DNA from: Hyphomicrobiales bacterium
GTDB taxonomy: Bacteria; Pseudomonadota; Alphaproteobacteria; Rhizobiales; Rhizobiaceae
NCBI GenBank assembly: GCA_900473045.1
Contig: UCKS01000032.1
Coordinates: 24,582 to 88,581, forward strand
Direction of reading: 5' to 3'
DNA length: 64,000 nucleotides
Part shown: positions 1 through 7,101 of the stretch, in pieces
Layout of the letters: every line of letters starts with the position of its first letter
How positions within the stretch are numbered: the first letter of the stretch is position 1
Made by a program: the position numbers and the translations under genes
The notes under the pieces: model-generated
Databases searched by the model: none
Told to the model about the DNA's origin: nothing
What the model saw: the letters and a program-made list of their open reading frames with translations, nothing else

Positions 1-735
1 CGATGAAAAGACGATTTTCTCCCTCCCCACGATTCTTTGGAGCAACCTACCGTTGAAAAGCGTTAGCTGAGACGGAGAAATTGGCTCGCACTTCACATCT
101 AGCAACTTCGCCACCGCGTTCGCTGCCAAGTAATCACACCGCAGAACCCCGTAGATAAGTTGATGTAAAAAAGTCGTGCAGGTTCGCTGTCGCTCACCCT
201 TCCGATGATAGTTTTCATTCAACCGCATCGCCTTTTCGCCTGGAGTTGCCTCCAACAAACGAAAGGCAGTAATAACTCGGCGCGTATTAGCCAAAGTGTA
301 TTGGATGGTAGAAATCGAGTTGGAATTGTGTTTTAGCGAATTGCACAGCAGTTTGAAATCTCGACCCGCCTTACTGACTCCCGAGCGATAGTCTGCCGCT
401 GTTTCGCGGAACGCTTTGGATCCTGGAAAGGCCAATGCTGTGGGTAGCCCCTCATAGAGTTCGAACACTTCGGCCGCACGATAGGCAAGGGCTTCAAGCT
501 CTTCCTTCGGTCCAAGGGGGTGTGGATCGCCTGATGGTGGAAACTCATCTTTCTCAAGCGAATCAAGAAAGTCGCTTAATGCGCTGGAGAGCTTTTTACT
601 CGTGACAGAGAGGTGTTGAAATGGATGGGGCCTATCGCTCGATTCTTTCACAAGAAGTTGTCGCCCCGAAAGAGCTTCAACGAACGTTGAAGCCACGTCG
701 CCCCCCGCGTCTAGATTGAGAGTGAATTTTGCCAT
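1..735 (-). CDS. Hypothetical protein, 3' end cut by window edge
   Basis: An uninterrupted minus-strand reading frame of 245 codons starts at the ATG at 735 (MAKFTLNLDAGGDVAS...) and is still open at base 1, so its C-terminus lies outside the window. The sequence is soluble-looking, with no signal peptide, membrane segment or motif that I recognise. Its middle has charged helical stretches (around residues 40-100) and its end is rich in Cys and hydrophobic residues. It is the leftmost gene of the accessory region and reads out of the window. Function unknown; that it is coding rests on the long open frame with normal-looking composition. Confidence 0.6.
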   Translation of the reverse strand, partial: MAKFTLNLDAGGDVASTFVEALSGRQLLVKESSDRPHPFQHLSVTSKKLSSALSDFLDSLEKDEFPPSGDPHPLGPKEELEALAYRAAEVFELYEGLPTALAFPGSKAFRETAADYRSGVSKAGRDFKLLCNSLKHNSNSISTIQYTLANTRRVITAFRLLEATPGEKAMRLNENYHRKGERQRTCTTFLHQLIYGVLRCDYLAANAVAKLLDVKCEPISPSQLTLFNGRLLQRIVGREKIVFSS

Positions 736-1124
736 GCTGTCAGCCCCGAGCCATAACGTCGATTGGAATGCGCGAGCCGGACGATGGTGAGAATGGACAG
801 AAAAAACAAGCGCTGAACTAATTTGTACGTACCGCTAACTGATCTCGCCGTATGCCGCGATTGGCGTTAGAGCGCGCGTTTTGCTGTCCAGAAGCTAACG
901 CTAATCTGTCCAGAAGCCGCCGCCGCGCCACAGTGTTGAAGGTCAAGACCAAGTTGGGCAACGGTAATCATATTTGTCCGTAAGTTCGATAAAATTGCCG
1001 AGTAAGGCCGAGATATCTAGCGTTTCTCGTACGGTGCCGCAACCATCACACGTCACAGACTAGCCCAATGAGCGAGATCATCTCGGCTCAATGGCTTGTC
1101 CGTGACTAATCAAAGGACATCATC
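736..1124. other. Intergenic region with repeats and a palindrome
   Basis: No convincing gene is seen here. It is the divergent space between the partial gene on the left and the small rightward gene at 1125. It contains a 12-bp direct repeat (listed separately), a GCGTTAG / CTAACGC inverted pair around 863-901, and a near-perfect palindrome at about 1070-1092 (TGAGCGAGAT / ATCTCGGCTCA), which would suit a regulator site upstream of the gene at 1125. Confidence 0.4.
884..917. repeat. 12-bp direct repeat CTGTCCAGAAGC, 22-bp period
   Basis: CTGTCCAGAAGC occurs at 884-895 and again at 906-917, about two helical turns apart. Such spacing suits a dimeric DNA-binding protein, but an old insertion end is also possible. 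No function can be assigned from sequence alone. Confidence 0.5.
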
Positions 1125-1277
1125 ATGGAAAATGCAATCGGAATTGGCGGACCCGCCGTCCAACTTTCCGTAGCTGAAGCCAAGCGTCTCAAGAGCAACC
1201 TCATGTCCGCGGAGGCGCTACCAGCTAAGGGATTTGTTTATATTCGCAGATACCCATCGCATGTCGATGCTGCGTAG
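1125..1277 (+). CDS. Small hypothetical protein (50 aa)
   Basis: The ATG at 1125 follows a good ribosome binding site (AAAGGA, 1113-1118). The product begins MENAIGIGGPAVQLSVAEAK and ends after 50 residues. It resembles no family I know and may be the surviving N-terminal part of a longer phage protein. Its last 60 bases overlap, convergently, the end of the leftward gene at 1218-1499. Confidence 0.4.
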   Translation: MENAIGIGGPAVQLSVAEAKRLKSNLMSAEALPAKGFVYIRRYPSHVDAA

Positions 1278-1499
1278 AAATGGGTGCCATCGCTGTGGCC
1301 CCATGAAATTGAAGCGCCTACCAGCCTGCCAAACTATCACCGCGGTGCCCCTAAGTCCTGCGCTGTGAGCCGCGGCTTGGATTGCGCCCAGCATCGAGTT
1401 TTGCTCACCTTGCGTTCTATTGCCGAACGCTCCGTCTAGCGGCGCGATGATCATGTCCTGACCTTGCTCGTGGATATGGGCGATGTCGATGTTGGGCAT
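1218..1499 (-). CDS. Hypothetical prophage-region protein (93 aa)
   Basis: This leftward gene starts at the ATG at 1499 behind a very strong Shine-Dalgarno sequence (AGGAGGAG). The product is 93 aa, with no signal peptide or membrane segment. The N-terminal half (MPNIDIAHIHEQGQDMIIAP) looks globular, and the C-terminus (FLRSIDMRWVSANINKSLSW) resembles tails I associate with short uncharacterised rhizobial/phage proteins. It lies divergent to the endolysin gene and overlaps the small gene at 1125 tail to tail. Function unknown. Confidence 0.6.
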   Translation of the reverse strand: MPNIDIAHIHEQGQDMIIAPLDGAFGNRTQGEQNSMLGAIQAAAHSAGLRGTAVIVWQAGRRFNFMGPQRWHPFLRSIDMRWVSANINKSLSW

Positions 1500-1590
1500 T
1501 TGCTCCTCCTAGGTTGCGTTACATAAAATCATGCGCGCAACCACAAGTCGAGACCTTCTCGCAACTTACCTAACCACTCAGGAGACCACC

Positions 1591-2427
1591 ATGGCGCGGG
1601 AAACTCTTCCCGTCGCCCTCGACCTTATGTTTGGTCACGAGGGCGGCTATTCCAATGTAAAGACAGACAGCGGCGGCCCGACCAAATACGGGATTACGCA
1701 CAAGACGCTTGCGGCGCATCGCGGCCTGAAGTCGGTCACGGCTGAGCAGGTCAAGGCGATGACGCTGGCTGAGGCGACCGCCATCTATCAGCGTTCGTAT
1801 TGGTCGCAGTCCGGCGGCGATGTGCTCCCGGCGGGCCTCGACTACGCGGCGTTTGACTTCGGCGTGAATTCTGGGCCGATGACTGCGCTGAAGAAGCTGC
1901 AGGTCGTTTTGCAGGGCGCCGGCGTCTACGCCGGCAAGATCGACGGCCATATCGGCGAGCAGACGGTCGCGGGCGTCAATGCCTTCCCCGGTGGCATTCG
2001 CATGCTGATCATTGCCTACTGCGACGAGCGGATGCGCTACCTCAAGTCGCTGGGCGGCAAGCAGGGCTTCTCGGCGAACGGCCGTGGCTGGACTATCCGC
2101 GTCACCGGCAAGGATCCGCTCAAGAAGTGGAAAGACCAGCCTGGTGTCGTCGGCAATGCTCTGCGGCTTACACGGCCAGCCGGTGTCGCTCCGGTTAAGG
2201 TCGATGCGCCAGCAGAAGCCGCAGCGCAGGCCGATACAAAAAACACGGGCCTTCCTGAAATCCTGAAGAAGCCGGAAGCATGGGGTCCGCTTGGCGGTCT
2301 ACTGTCGGCCGGTGGCGCGATTGCAGCCGGTAGCGGGCCATTGCAGTGGGCGCTTGCCGTTGCCCTTGTGGCTGGCGTTGCGGTAGGAATCTGGTACTTC
2401 GTGCGGCGCGTAAGGAGTGAGGCATGA
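1591..2427 (+). CDS. Phage-type endolysin, glycoside hydrolase family 108 N-acetylmuramidase
   Basis: It should hydrolyse peptidoglycan during host lysis. Residues about 1-85 match GH108 muramidases; the catalytic Glu sits in the motif FGHEGGYSN near residue 16. Residues about 90-175 match the partner peptidoglycan-binding domain (PG_binding_3). A Pro/Ala-rich linker follows, and a C-terminal membrane segment (about 248-270, WALAVALVAGVAVGIWYF) ends in a basic tail. A signal-less endolysin with a C-terminal anchor is unusual and suggests membrane tethering. I chose the ATG at 1591 because AGGAG lies at 1580-1584; an in-frame ATG at 1531 would add 20 unlikely residues. It is the first gene of a lysis cassette and overlaps the next start by 4 bases. 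Confidence 0.9.
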   Translation: MARETLPVALDLMFGHEGGYSNVKTDSGGPTKYGITHKTLAAHRGLKSVTAEQVKAMTLAEATAIYQRSYWSQSGGDVLPAGLDYAAFDFGVNSGPMTALKKLQVVLQGAGVYAGKIDGHIGEQTVAGVNAFPGGIRMLIIAYCDERMRYLKSLGGKQGFSANGRGWTIRVTGKDPLKKWKDQPGVVGNALRLTRPAGVAPVKVDAPAEAAAQADTKNTGLPEILKKPEAWGPLGGLLSAGGAIAAGSGPLQWALAVALVAGVAVGIWYFVRRVRSEA

Positions 2428-2678
2428 CACTTTTCTTTGCCTCACTGTGGGCTCGCCTTTCTGGCTACGTCGCCGCTGCTGGCGTCATCCTATCCGTGCT
2501 AGTCGGCGCGTTCCTCTACGGACGGTCTGACGGCAAGGCCGACGCTGCTGCGGAGGTCGCCAAGAACAACGCCAAGGCCAGAACACAATCCAAGGAAGTC
2601 GAAAATGAGATCAACGGTCTTGATGATCGCGGGGTTAGCGATTCTCTCGCTAAGTGGATGCGTGACGGCAAGCGGTAA
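2424..2678 (+). CDS. Rz-like inner-membrane spanin subunit (i-spanin candidate)
   Basis: The 84-residue product has one N-terminal membrane segment (about 12-32, with LSVLVGAFLYGRSDGK) followed by a charged, Ala/Lys/Glu-rich periplasmic helix. This is the layout of Rz-type i-spanins, which disrupt the outer membrane at the end of lysis. Its start overlaps the endolysin stop (ATGA), and the lipoprotein gene at 2605 is nested out of frame in its 3' end, the classic Rz/Rz1 arrangement. It is shorter than typical Rz proteins, so the assignment rests on architecture, not on a motif. Confidence 0.6.
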   Translation: MTLFFASLWARLSGYVAAAGVILSVLVGAFLYGRSDGKADAAAEVAKNNAKARTQSKEVENEINGLDDRGVSDSLAKWMRDGKR

Positions 2679-2799
2679 CTATTGTGATGTCGCGCGCGCT
2701 ATCAGGCCTTCCGTGGTGGACAACATGACGGCAGAAACGCAGCGCCAGATTCTGGCCGAGAACGAAAAGCTCGCAAAGCTTTGCGGGGTGAAGCCTTGA
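2605..2799 (+). CDS. Rz1-like outer-membrane lipoprotein (o-spanin candidate)
   Basis: The product is 64 aa with a lipoprotein signal peptide ending in the lipobox LSGC (Cys at residue 18), then a short hydrophilic mature part (NYCDVARAIRPSV...). The gene starts inside the preceding i-spanin-like gene in another frame and runs 121 bases past its end. Small lipoproteins overlapping an Rz gene are o-spanins, which pair with the i-spanin across the periplasm. It is not Pro-rich as lambda Rz1 is, so homology is not proven. Confidence 0.65.
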   Translation: MRSTVLMIAGLAILSLSGCVTASGNYCDVARAIRPSVVDNMTAETQRQILAENEKLAKLCGVKP

Positions 2800-3140
2800 G
2801 CGGACCCGAACTTATGGCGGTTGTCGTCTTCGGCATAACCGTCTTCGGCGTGCTGTTCGGTATGTGGCGGTATGTGGACGGCAAGATCGAAAAAGCGAAG
2901 ATAGAGGCTTCAACGGTGGCGGCCGCAGCCTCGGCTTTGGCTGGACTGACGCGGCAGGAACTGGCCGAGCACAAGCTTTTCGTGGCTCAGCACTACATTA
3001 CCAAGGCTGGGATGCGCGAAACTACAGAGCAGATCATGGATGCCATTCAGGGCGTCAAGCAGGCGGTTGATCATATGGCACTGCGCGTTGACCGTGTTGT
3101 CGAGAACCAGGCGGTAAAGCCTAGGCCGCGTTCAAGCTAG
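2796..3140 (+). CDS. Phage membrane protein with coiled-coil tail
   Basis: A single N-terminal membrane helix (about residues 4-25, ELMAVVVFGITVFGVLFGMW) is followed by a helical, Ala/Glu/Lys-rich cytoplasmic or periplasmic domain. The best start is a TTG at 2796 that overlaps the preceding stop (TTGA); an upstream TTG at 2781 is the alternative. It closes the lysis cassette. It could be a holin accessory or a third lysis protein, but I recognise no holin family. About 90 bases follow before the Panacea gene. Confidence 0.55.
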   Translation: MSGPELMAVVVFGITVFGVLFGMWRYVDGKIEKAKIEASTVAAAASALAGLTRQELAEHKLFVAQHYITKAGMRETTEQIMDAIQGVKQAVDHMALRVDRVVENQAVKPRPRSS

Positions 3141-3227
3141 AGTTATAACCACAACATTGTACGTGCAATTATGTTAAGCGTGCCTATATACGCTGTAAGA
3201 ATCAACGCCAATGGATAGGAGGGCAGG

Positions 3228-3680
3228 ATGTACGACGCAAGACAGATAGCCAACTGGTTCGTTGGTAGGGCGGCCGCTGATAACAGGCGGCTTACCATCA
3301 TGCAACTGCTGAAACTCGTCTACATTTCACACGGTTGGCACCTTGAGATGCGGCACTCTCCGCTGATTATGAATAAGATTGAAGCATGGAAATTCGGACC
3401 TGTGATCCCGGACGTCTATAACGCTTTTCGGGGGCAAGGCGTAGAGGTGTCGAAGCAGGTGCCAGCACCACCGTCACCGCTTGCCCCAAGCGATGCACAC
3501 CTGCTTGAACAGATTTATAGCGGCTATGGCAGCCTTTCTGCGCAGCGACTTTCAGCCCTTACGCATGAGCCGGGAGGGCCTTGGGATATCGCTACGAAGC
3601 AGTGGGGATACTTTGCTCCCATTCCGAACGAATTGATCCTCCCGCATTACCAGCAGAAGCGGCAGGGAGCTTCGGCATAA
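3228..3680 (+). CDS. Panacea (DUF4065/GepA-SocA-like) protein, candidate antitoxin
   Basis: Residues 1-110 match the Panacea domain: the opening QIANWFV, the signature LLKLVYISHGWHL and the WKFGPVIPDVYNAF motif are visible. The family includes phage-associated GepA, Caulobacter SocA and the PanA antitoxins, which neutralise many unrelated toxins encoded next door. An excellent Shine-Dalgarno sequence (AGGAGGG, 3216-3222) precedes the ATG. Its own promoter probably lies in the AT-rich space 3141-3227. Three bases after its stop begins a membrane protein that would be the cognate toxin in a two-gene unit ending at the 4167 terminator. The antitoxin role is inferred from family and context. Confidence 0.8.
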   Translation: MYDARQIANWFVGRAAADNRRLTIMQLLKLVYISHGWHLEMRHSPLIMNKIEAWKFGPVIPDVYNAFRGQGVEVSKQVPAPPSPLAPSDAHLLEQIYSGYGSLSAQRLSALTHEPGGPWDIATKQWGYFAPIPNELILPHYQQKRQGASA

Positions 3681-3683
3681 TCG

Positions 3684-4142
3684 ATGGTGAAGGACGTTCG
3701 CCCGCCCGTCTCCGCACCCACCAACCTGGACGCCTCCGACGGCCAGGAAATTGCCTTCCTTGAGGGAAGAGTTGCAGAGCTCGAGCTCAAGATCAACAAT
3801 GGCGAACTGAGCCGAGAGGCTCAGCATCGGGACCTGCTCATATCGGAAGTGAAACAGCGTATTCGAGTTCGCTATTTCACGGTATTTGTGGCTTTATGCG
3901 CGATGCTTTTCATGGGGATCGCAATGACCCGTGCCTCGCACCACTACTTCTGGGGGCCGCTTGTCGTGGTGCCGCCAACCGTCGCCATTGCCATGTTCGT
4001 GGCACCGATCGTTTCGATCACCACGATCACAATCATGTTGTTGGTAGGAGCCTATAGGCGCTTCAAAGATGACGACATGGACAAAATCAACGTCGCGAGC
4101 ATCGCCGTTGAAGCTACAAAATCAAGTCTCGGCGGTCGGTAA
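3684..4142 (+). CDS. Two-TM membrane protein partnered with Panacea gene, candidate toxin
   Basis: The 152-aa product has a hydrophilic N-terminus with a short coiled coil (about 24-55), then two hydrophobic segments (about 68-85, YFTVFVALCAMLFMGIAM, and about 92-128), and a charged C-terminus. It starts three bases after the Panacea gene and the unit ends at a strong terminator, so the two are almost certainly co-transcribed. Several known Panacea-linked toxins act on membranes, which makes this a good toxin candidate, but no toxin motif is visible and a simple membrane protein cannot be excluded. Confidence 0.7.
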   Translation: MVKDVRPPVSAPTNLDASDGQEIAFLEGRVAELELKINNGELSREAQHRDLLISEVKQRIRVRYFTVFVALCAMLFMGIAMTRASHHYFWGPLVVVPPTVAIAMFVAPIVSITTITIMLLVGAYRRFKDDDMDKINVASIAVEATKSSLGGR

Positions 4143-4166
4143 GGCCACGAAGAGCCACCTAATCAA

Positions 4167-4204
4167 AGCCCCCGCTTACCCTAACCCGGTAAGCGGGCTT
4201 TTTT
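4167..4204 (+). terminator. Rho-independent terminator of the Panacea unit
   Basis: A 10-bp GC-rich stem, CCCGCTTACC (4171-4180) with GGTAAGCGGG (4188-4197), has a 7-base loop and is followed by a T run. Confidence 0.9.
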
Positions 4205-4273
4205 CGTTTGGTGGTTGCTGGAATGTTATTTGCACATTTGCTAATATCCGCACGAAATCCTAGGGAGGTTGTC

Positions 4274-4642
4274 ATGTGTTCGCACATGTCGTGTCAATTT
4301 CCTAAAATTTGGATGCTGACGGCTGTTGGAGAACGATACCGGCCGATTAATTCTGTGATGGGCGCAGCCCAACTACTTCTTTGCGCGTGGCCACCGGCTG
4401 ACGGAAACGCTTACCTGCGTGCTCTTCAAGCGTGTTTGGATGCACTGCAGGACCGTGGACCTGTCGACGCGGTACCGGTTGCTCTAGTGCGAGCCGCTGA
4501 TGAGGCGTTCGTCTCTTACATTCGGGTGGTGAGTGATACCGGAGCCAACGATACTTTTCCCCATCCGACGGTGGTAACTTCGAAGCGTGCTGATCAACGG
4601 ACGGTAACCCGCAGCGCAGGCTTAGTGCCTCCGCCGGGGTAA
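4274..4642 (+). CDS. DUF982 domain protein
   Basis: Residues about 15-85 show the DUF982 pattern: a V/M..AAQLLL.WPPADGNAYLRAL stretch followed by ALQACLDALQDRGPVDAVP and AADEAFVSYIRVV. DUF982 proteins are small, numerous in Rhizobiaceae, often on plasmids and islands, and of unknown function. I start at the ATG at 4274 because GGGAGG (4263-4268) precedes it; the upstream ATG at 4208 lies inside the tail of the previous terminator. The C-terminal 35 residues are low-complexity and family-atypical. Confidence 0.7.
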   Translation: MCSHMSCQFPKIWMLTAVGERYRPINSVMGAAQLLLCAWPPADGNAYLRALQACLDALQDRGPVDAVPVALVRAADEAFVSYIRVVSDTGANDTFPHPTVVTSKRADQRTVTRSAGLVPPPG

Positions 4643-4709
4643 CGTCGAATATAACCCTGGCCGAGGCGCGCTGAAATTCAGGAGGAGGCTACTCGACTTC
4701 CGAACGCGT

Positions 4710-4916
4710 TCAATCAAGTTTCGGCTCTCGCTTAACCGTTGAAAAATTCAGCTGGGGAACGTGGCCGCCGGGGCGATACATCATGAGGATGTCAGCATCG
4801 ACAGCCAGGCCAAGCATGTTAACGCGACGAATCGCGCCATTCGTTATGCGCCTTGCTTCGGCTAGGTTTGATTCAGCTTCAGCCTGATCGTCTGCGAGAT
4901 TTGTTTTCTCTTCCAT
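4710..4916 (-). CDS. Small hypothetical protein (68 aa)
   Basis: The leftward ATG at 4916 opens a 68-residue frame beginning MEEKTNLADDQAEAESNLAE. An acidic helical first half is followed by a more hydrophobic stretch (VNMLGLAVDADILMMYRPGG). Only a weak purine-rich ribosome site (AAAGTGGT) is present. No family recognised. The sequence looks protein-like and no better frame is present, but support is modest. Confidence 0.4.
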   Translation of the reverse strand: MEEKTNLADDQAEAESNLAEARRITNGAIRRVNMLGLAVDADILMMYRPGGHVPQLNFSTVKREPKLD

Positions 4917-5111
4917 ACCACTTTATGCACCAAGGTGCTCGGCCTTGTCACCATGACCGCTGCAGAAAATAAAAAGGCCGGGCGATTGCCCAACCTCTCT
5001 AAGATGGCTTCTCCTGCCACTGTGTATAACAAGTGGATATCGTCTGGATAACATATTGATTAGCGGGCCGCATCGCCAGCGACGTTCTGCTTATGTTCCA
5101 TCGCCAAAGCG

Positions 5112-5222
5112 TCAAGAAGGCCAGCCGAGCATTCGCAAAACAGGGCCAATAAACAGCATCAACCCAACGCCGAGGGCGAGGAAAATCAGCGCAAGAAGGA
5201 TTATCTCGGGGAACTTCGGCAT
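5112..5222 (-). CDS. Possible 36-aa single-span membrane peptide
   Basis: A short leftward frame encodes a peptide that starts MPKFPEIILLALIFLALGVG and continues as a hydrophobic helix closing with LRMLGWPS. The one-span, Leu/Ile-rich composition is very unlike the random frames around it. No Shine-Dalgarno site precedes the ATG, so it could be translationally coupled, leaderless or spurious. Small hydrophobic peptides of this kind occur in phage lysis and type I toxin systems, but nothing specific supports either. Confidence 0.3.
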   Translation of the reverse strand: MPKFPEIILLALIFLALGVGLMLFIGPVLRMLGWPS

Positions 5223-5393
5223 GAGGGGTAGGATGGGCCACTAGGCGAAATTGGCAATCGAGTTGGAAGCCAGCCACAACGTGTAGGGAGCAGCCGGCCT
5301 CCGTGCCGCCTCCGCCTTGGCGACGGGAGTAAGTAGCATTGCCTTGCGGCGTAAACAACCTGCAGGGGAATGTTTCCGCGGTTTTATCACCAA

Positions 5394-5428
5394 TAAAAAG
5401 CCGCCACTCCCGGCAGGAAATGGCGGCG
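5394..5428 (-). terminator. Leftward rho-independent terminator
   Basis: On the minus strand GCCGCCATTTCC pairs with GGGAGTGGCGGC (12-bp stem, 4-base loop), followed by five Ts. It would end a leftward transcript carrying the lipoprotein gene at 5599-5931. Confidence 0.8.
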
Positions 5429-5598
5429 TAATATGGCTCACAACAAAATTAGCAATATATGAAATGCAGTACCCTCTCTCCCAAGAGTGTTCATATACCA
5501 CTACTAATTTAGGGGTTTTGCAAGTACATTTTTGGGCTGTTGTACGATTGAATAATTTGATGGTCGCCGCAGGACATTTTAGGAGCTGATCGGTGGCT

Positions 5599-5931
5599 TC
5601 ATTTGCATCCCTTGCTCATGATCGCCGAATTAATGGCGTTCACCTTGCCCTTCGAAACAGCAACCTGGCCTTCCTTGTCACCACCGAAGGTGCTGGAGGT
5701 TGGCACGCCGATGAGGAACACGCCGACGGCGTCGCCAGTCGCTGCTTGATTTTGCTGCTTCGATAATGCGGCGAGGGTGTTTTGTTCCTTGAGAAGTTCC
5801 TGCACGAGGGCAGGGCATCCAAGATTGGTATAGGCTGCCATAGGAATATCGACAGGAACAATCGCGTCCGGACGCTGTGCACACCCGGAAGCAGCCAGCG
5901 CGAGCGCCAGCACGACAATACGAATTTTCAT
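5599..5931 (-). CDS. Small lipoprotein of unknown function (110 aa)
   Basis: MKIRIVVLALALAASGCAQ is a textbook lipoprotein signal with the lipobox AASGC, so the mature protein should be lipid-anchored on Cys16 or so. The mature part has two further Cys (GCPALVQEL and the C-terminal KGCK) that could form a disulfide. The start at 5931 is backed by GGGGAAAT just upstream; a longer frame from 5964 adds an implausible N-terminus. A leftward terminator lies about 170 bases downstream. Function unknown. Confidence 0.7.
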   Translation of the reverse strand: MKIRIVVLALALAASGCAQRPDAIVPVDIPMAAYTNLGCPALVQELLKEQNTLAALSKQQNQAATGDAVGVFLIGVPTSSTFGGDKEGQVAVSKGKVNAINSAIMSKGCK

Positions 5932-6040
5932 TATTTCCCCTAAATGAATAATGGACGTCCCCACGTCCTAAGAGTGCAAGCTGACAGGACGCACGCGGAA
6001 GTCAAGCTATCTCTGAGCCTTCCATCCTGCTCGGACTGCG

Positions 6041-6352
6041 TTATTTGCGGCTGTTCTTCTTCGTATCTTTGATTTTCTTGCGAGCAAGTCGCACAAGGTC
6101 TTCGATAATCTTCAGGTCAAATTCCGTCGCCCATTCGCTATCCATCGCCCATGTAACGGCAACGTTGGTGTGCATGGCCTCCATTTCCTCACTGCAAAGT
6201 ATCGCCCATCCTCGATCTCGCTCCTTGGAGGGAAGGAAATGGCGCGCTTCAACACGAAAGTGTCGATTGTCAGCAAAAAGGCTGATGATGTCGCCGACGG
6301 CAGGGCAACTGCCGCCGAAATATCCGACGTCGGCAGCGAGGAGCAGGTCCAA
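6041..6352 (-). CDS. Hypothetical protein, paralogue of the gene at 7102; start codon unclear
   Basis: From a TTG at 6352 the frame runs 103 codons. However, similarity to the product of the 7102-7632 gene begins upstream of that TTG: VRIYTVGPN here against VRLYSRTAD there, then PAVGDIISL against PLVGDILSI and RGWAILCSE against RIGWALIVE. The frame stays open back to the stop of the upstream HTH gene (TGA at about 6449), yet has no ATG, GTG or other TTG. Translation may start at a rare codon, be reinitiated after the ATG-CGA-TAA minicistron near 6412, or the start may be lost. The C-terminus is Lys-rich. Function unknown. Confidence 0.5.
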   Translation of the reverse strand: MDLLLAADVGYFGGSCPAVGDIISLFADNRHFRVEARHFLPSKERDRGWAILCSEEMEAMHTNVAVTWAMDSEWATEFDLKIIEDLVRLARKKIKDTKKNSRK

Positions 6353-6448
6353 ATCGGCGTTAGGTCCAACTGTGTAGATTCGTACTGAAACGTCTGTTAT
6401 CGCATCTATCCTGAGTTTCTTCCTGCTTTGGGGAGCTCGGCAGATTGG

Positions 6449-6925
6449 TCATGTTCGGGCCATCCATCCTTTCTTTTTCGCTAGGCTTTCCAGCCGGCGC
6501 CGCTCCTTGCGATCAGGTGTCCAGTATTGCGCGTCGCGGCGACTGTGATCTAACGGCTCATCGTCTTTCCACTTCTCGATCGCGGCTTTCGTTGCCTCGC
6601 GCAGTTCCGCGTTTTTGGCATTCGTGGCTTCCCAGCGAGCCCGGCCAGGTCCTTTCTTTCTCCTCGTTAGTTTCTGCAACGACTCATAGAGGCGCAAGTC
6701 CGAGACATACGCTTTCACAGTGGGTGGTTTGGGTGCCCTCTCAGGCTCCCGCAGTACTTGCCAGATGGCTAGTAGATCGTTTTCGGAAAATAGATAATCG
6801 CGCCCGTAGCGTGAACATAGCCCATATTTTTTGGCGGTCTTTATCAGCCCACGATTGCTGAGCCTTAGGCGGGCTGCGGCTTCGTCTGCTGTGTAGATAG
6901 TGTCTAGCGGAGGTGCTTCGGTCAT
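6449..6925 (-). CDS. Helix-turn-helix (MerR/excisionase-like) protein
   Basis: Residues about 8-60 (YTADEAAARLRLSNRGLIKT followed by YLFSENDLLAIW) have the pattern of helix-turn-helix type 17/excisionase-like domains, where a winged helix reads DNA. The remaining 95 residues are highly basic and predicted helical, possibly a second nucleic-acid-binding arm. It is part of a leftward regulator block (8628 to 6041). Its stop is immediately followed, in the same frame, by the open reading frame of the 6041 gene. It may regulate excision or lysogeny; the specific role is unknown. Confidence 0.6.
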   Translation of the reverse strand: MTEAPPLDTIYTADEAAARLRLSNRGLIKTAKKYGLCSRYGRDYLFSENDLLAIWQVLREPERAPKPPTVKAYVSDLRLYESLQKLTRRKKGPGRARWEATNAKNAELREATKAAIEKWKDDEPLDHSRRDAQYWTPDRKERRRLESLAKKKGWMART

Positions 6926-7101
6926 CCCTCGACGTTACCGCCGGGGTCCGTCGAGGCAACCCGGCGCGCGAGAGAAAAACCAAGGGAGTGGTCGACAGTT
7001 GAGACGTCATCCACAGGGGAGTGTGTGGCGGGCTCCTTTGCGCGGGAGCTTTGAGAGAAGGTCGTTCACGTTTAGCCCTCGTTTTGCAATTCGCGTCGGA
7101 T

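Noticed and set aside
4999..5589. Frames on both strands in the 5.0-5.6 kb gap
   Set aside because: No ribosome sites and no conserved-looking blocks; the region is probably non-coding apart from the weak 36-aa peptide.
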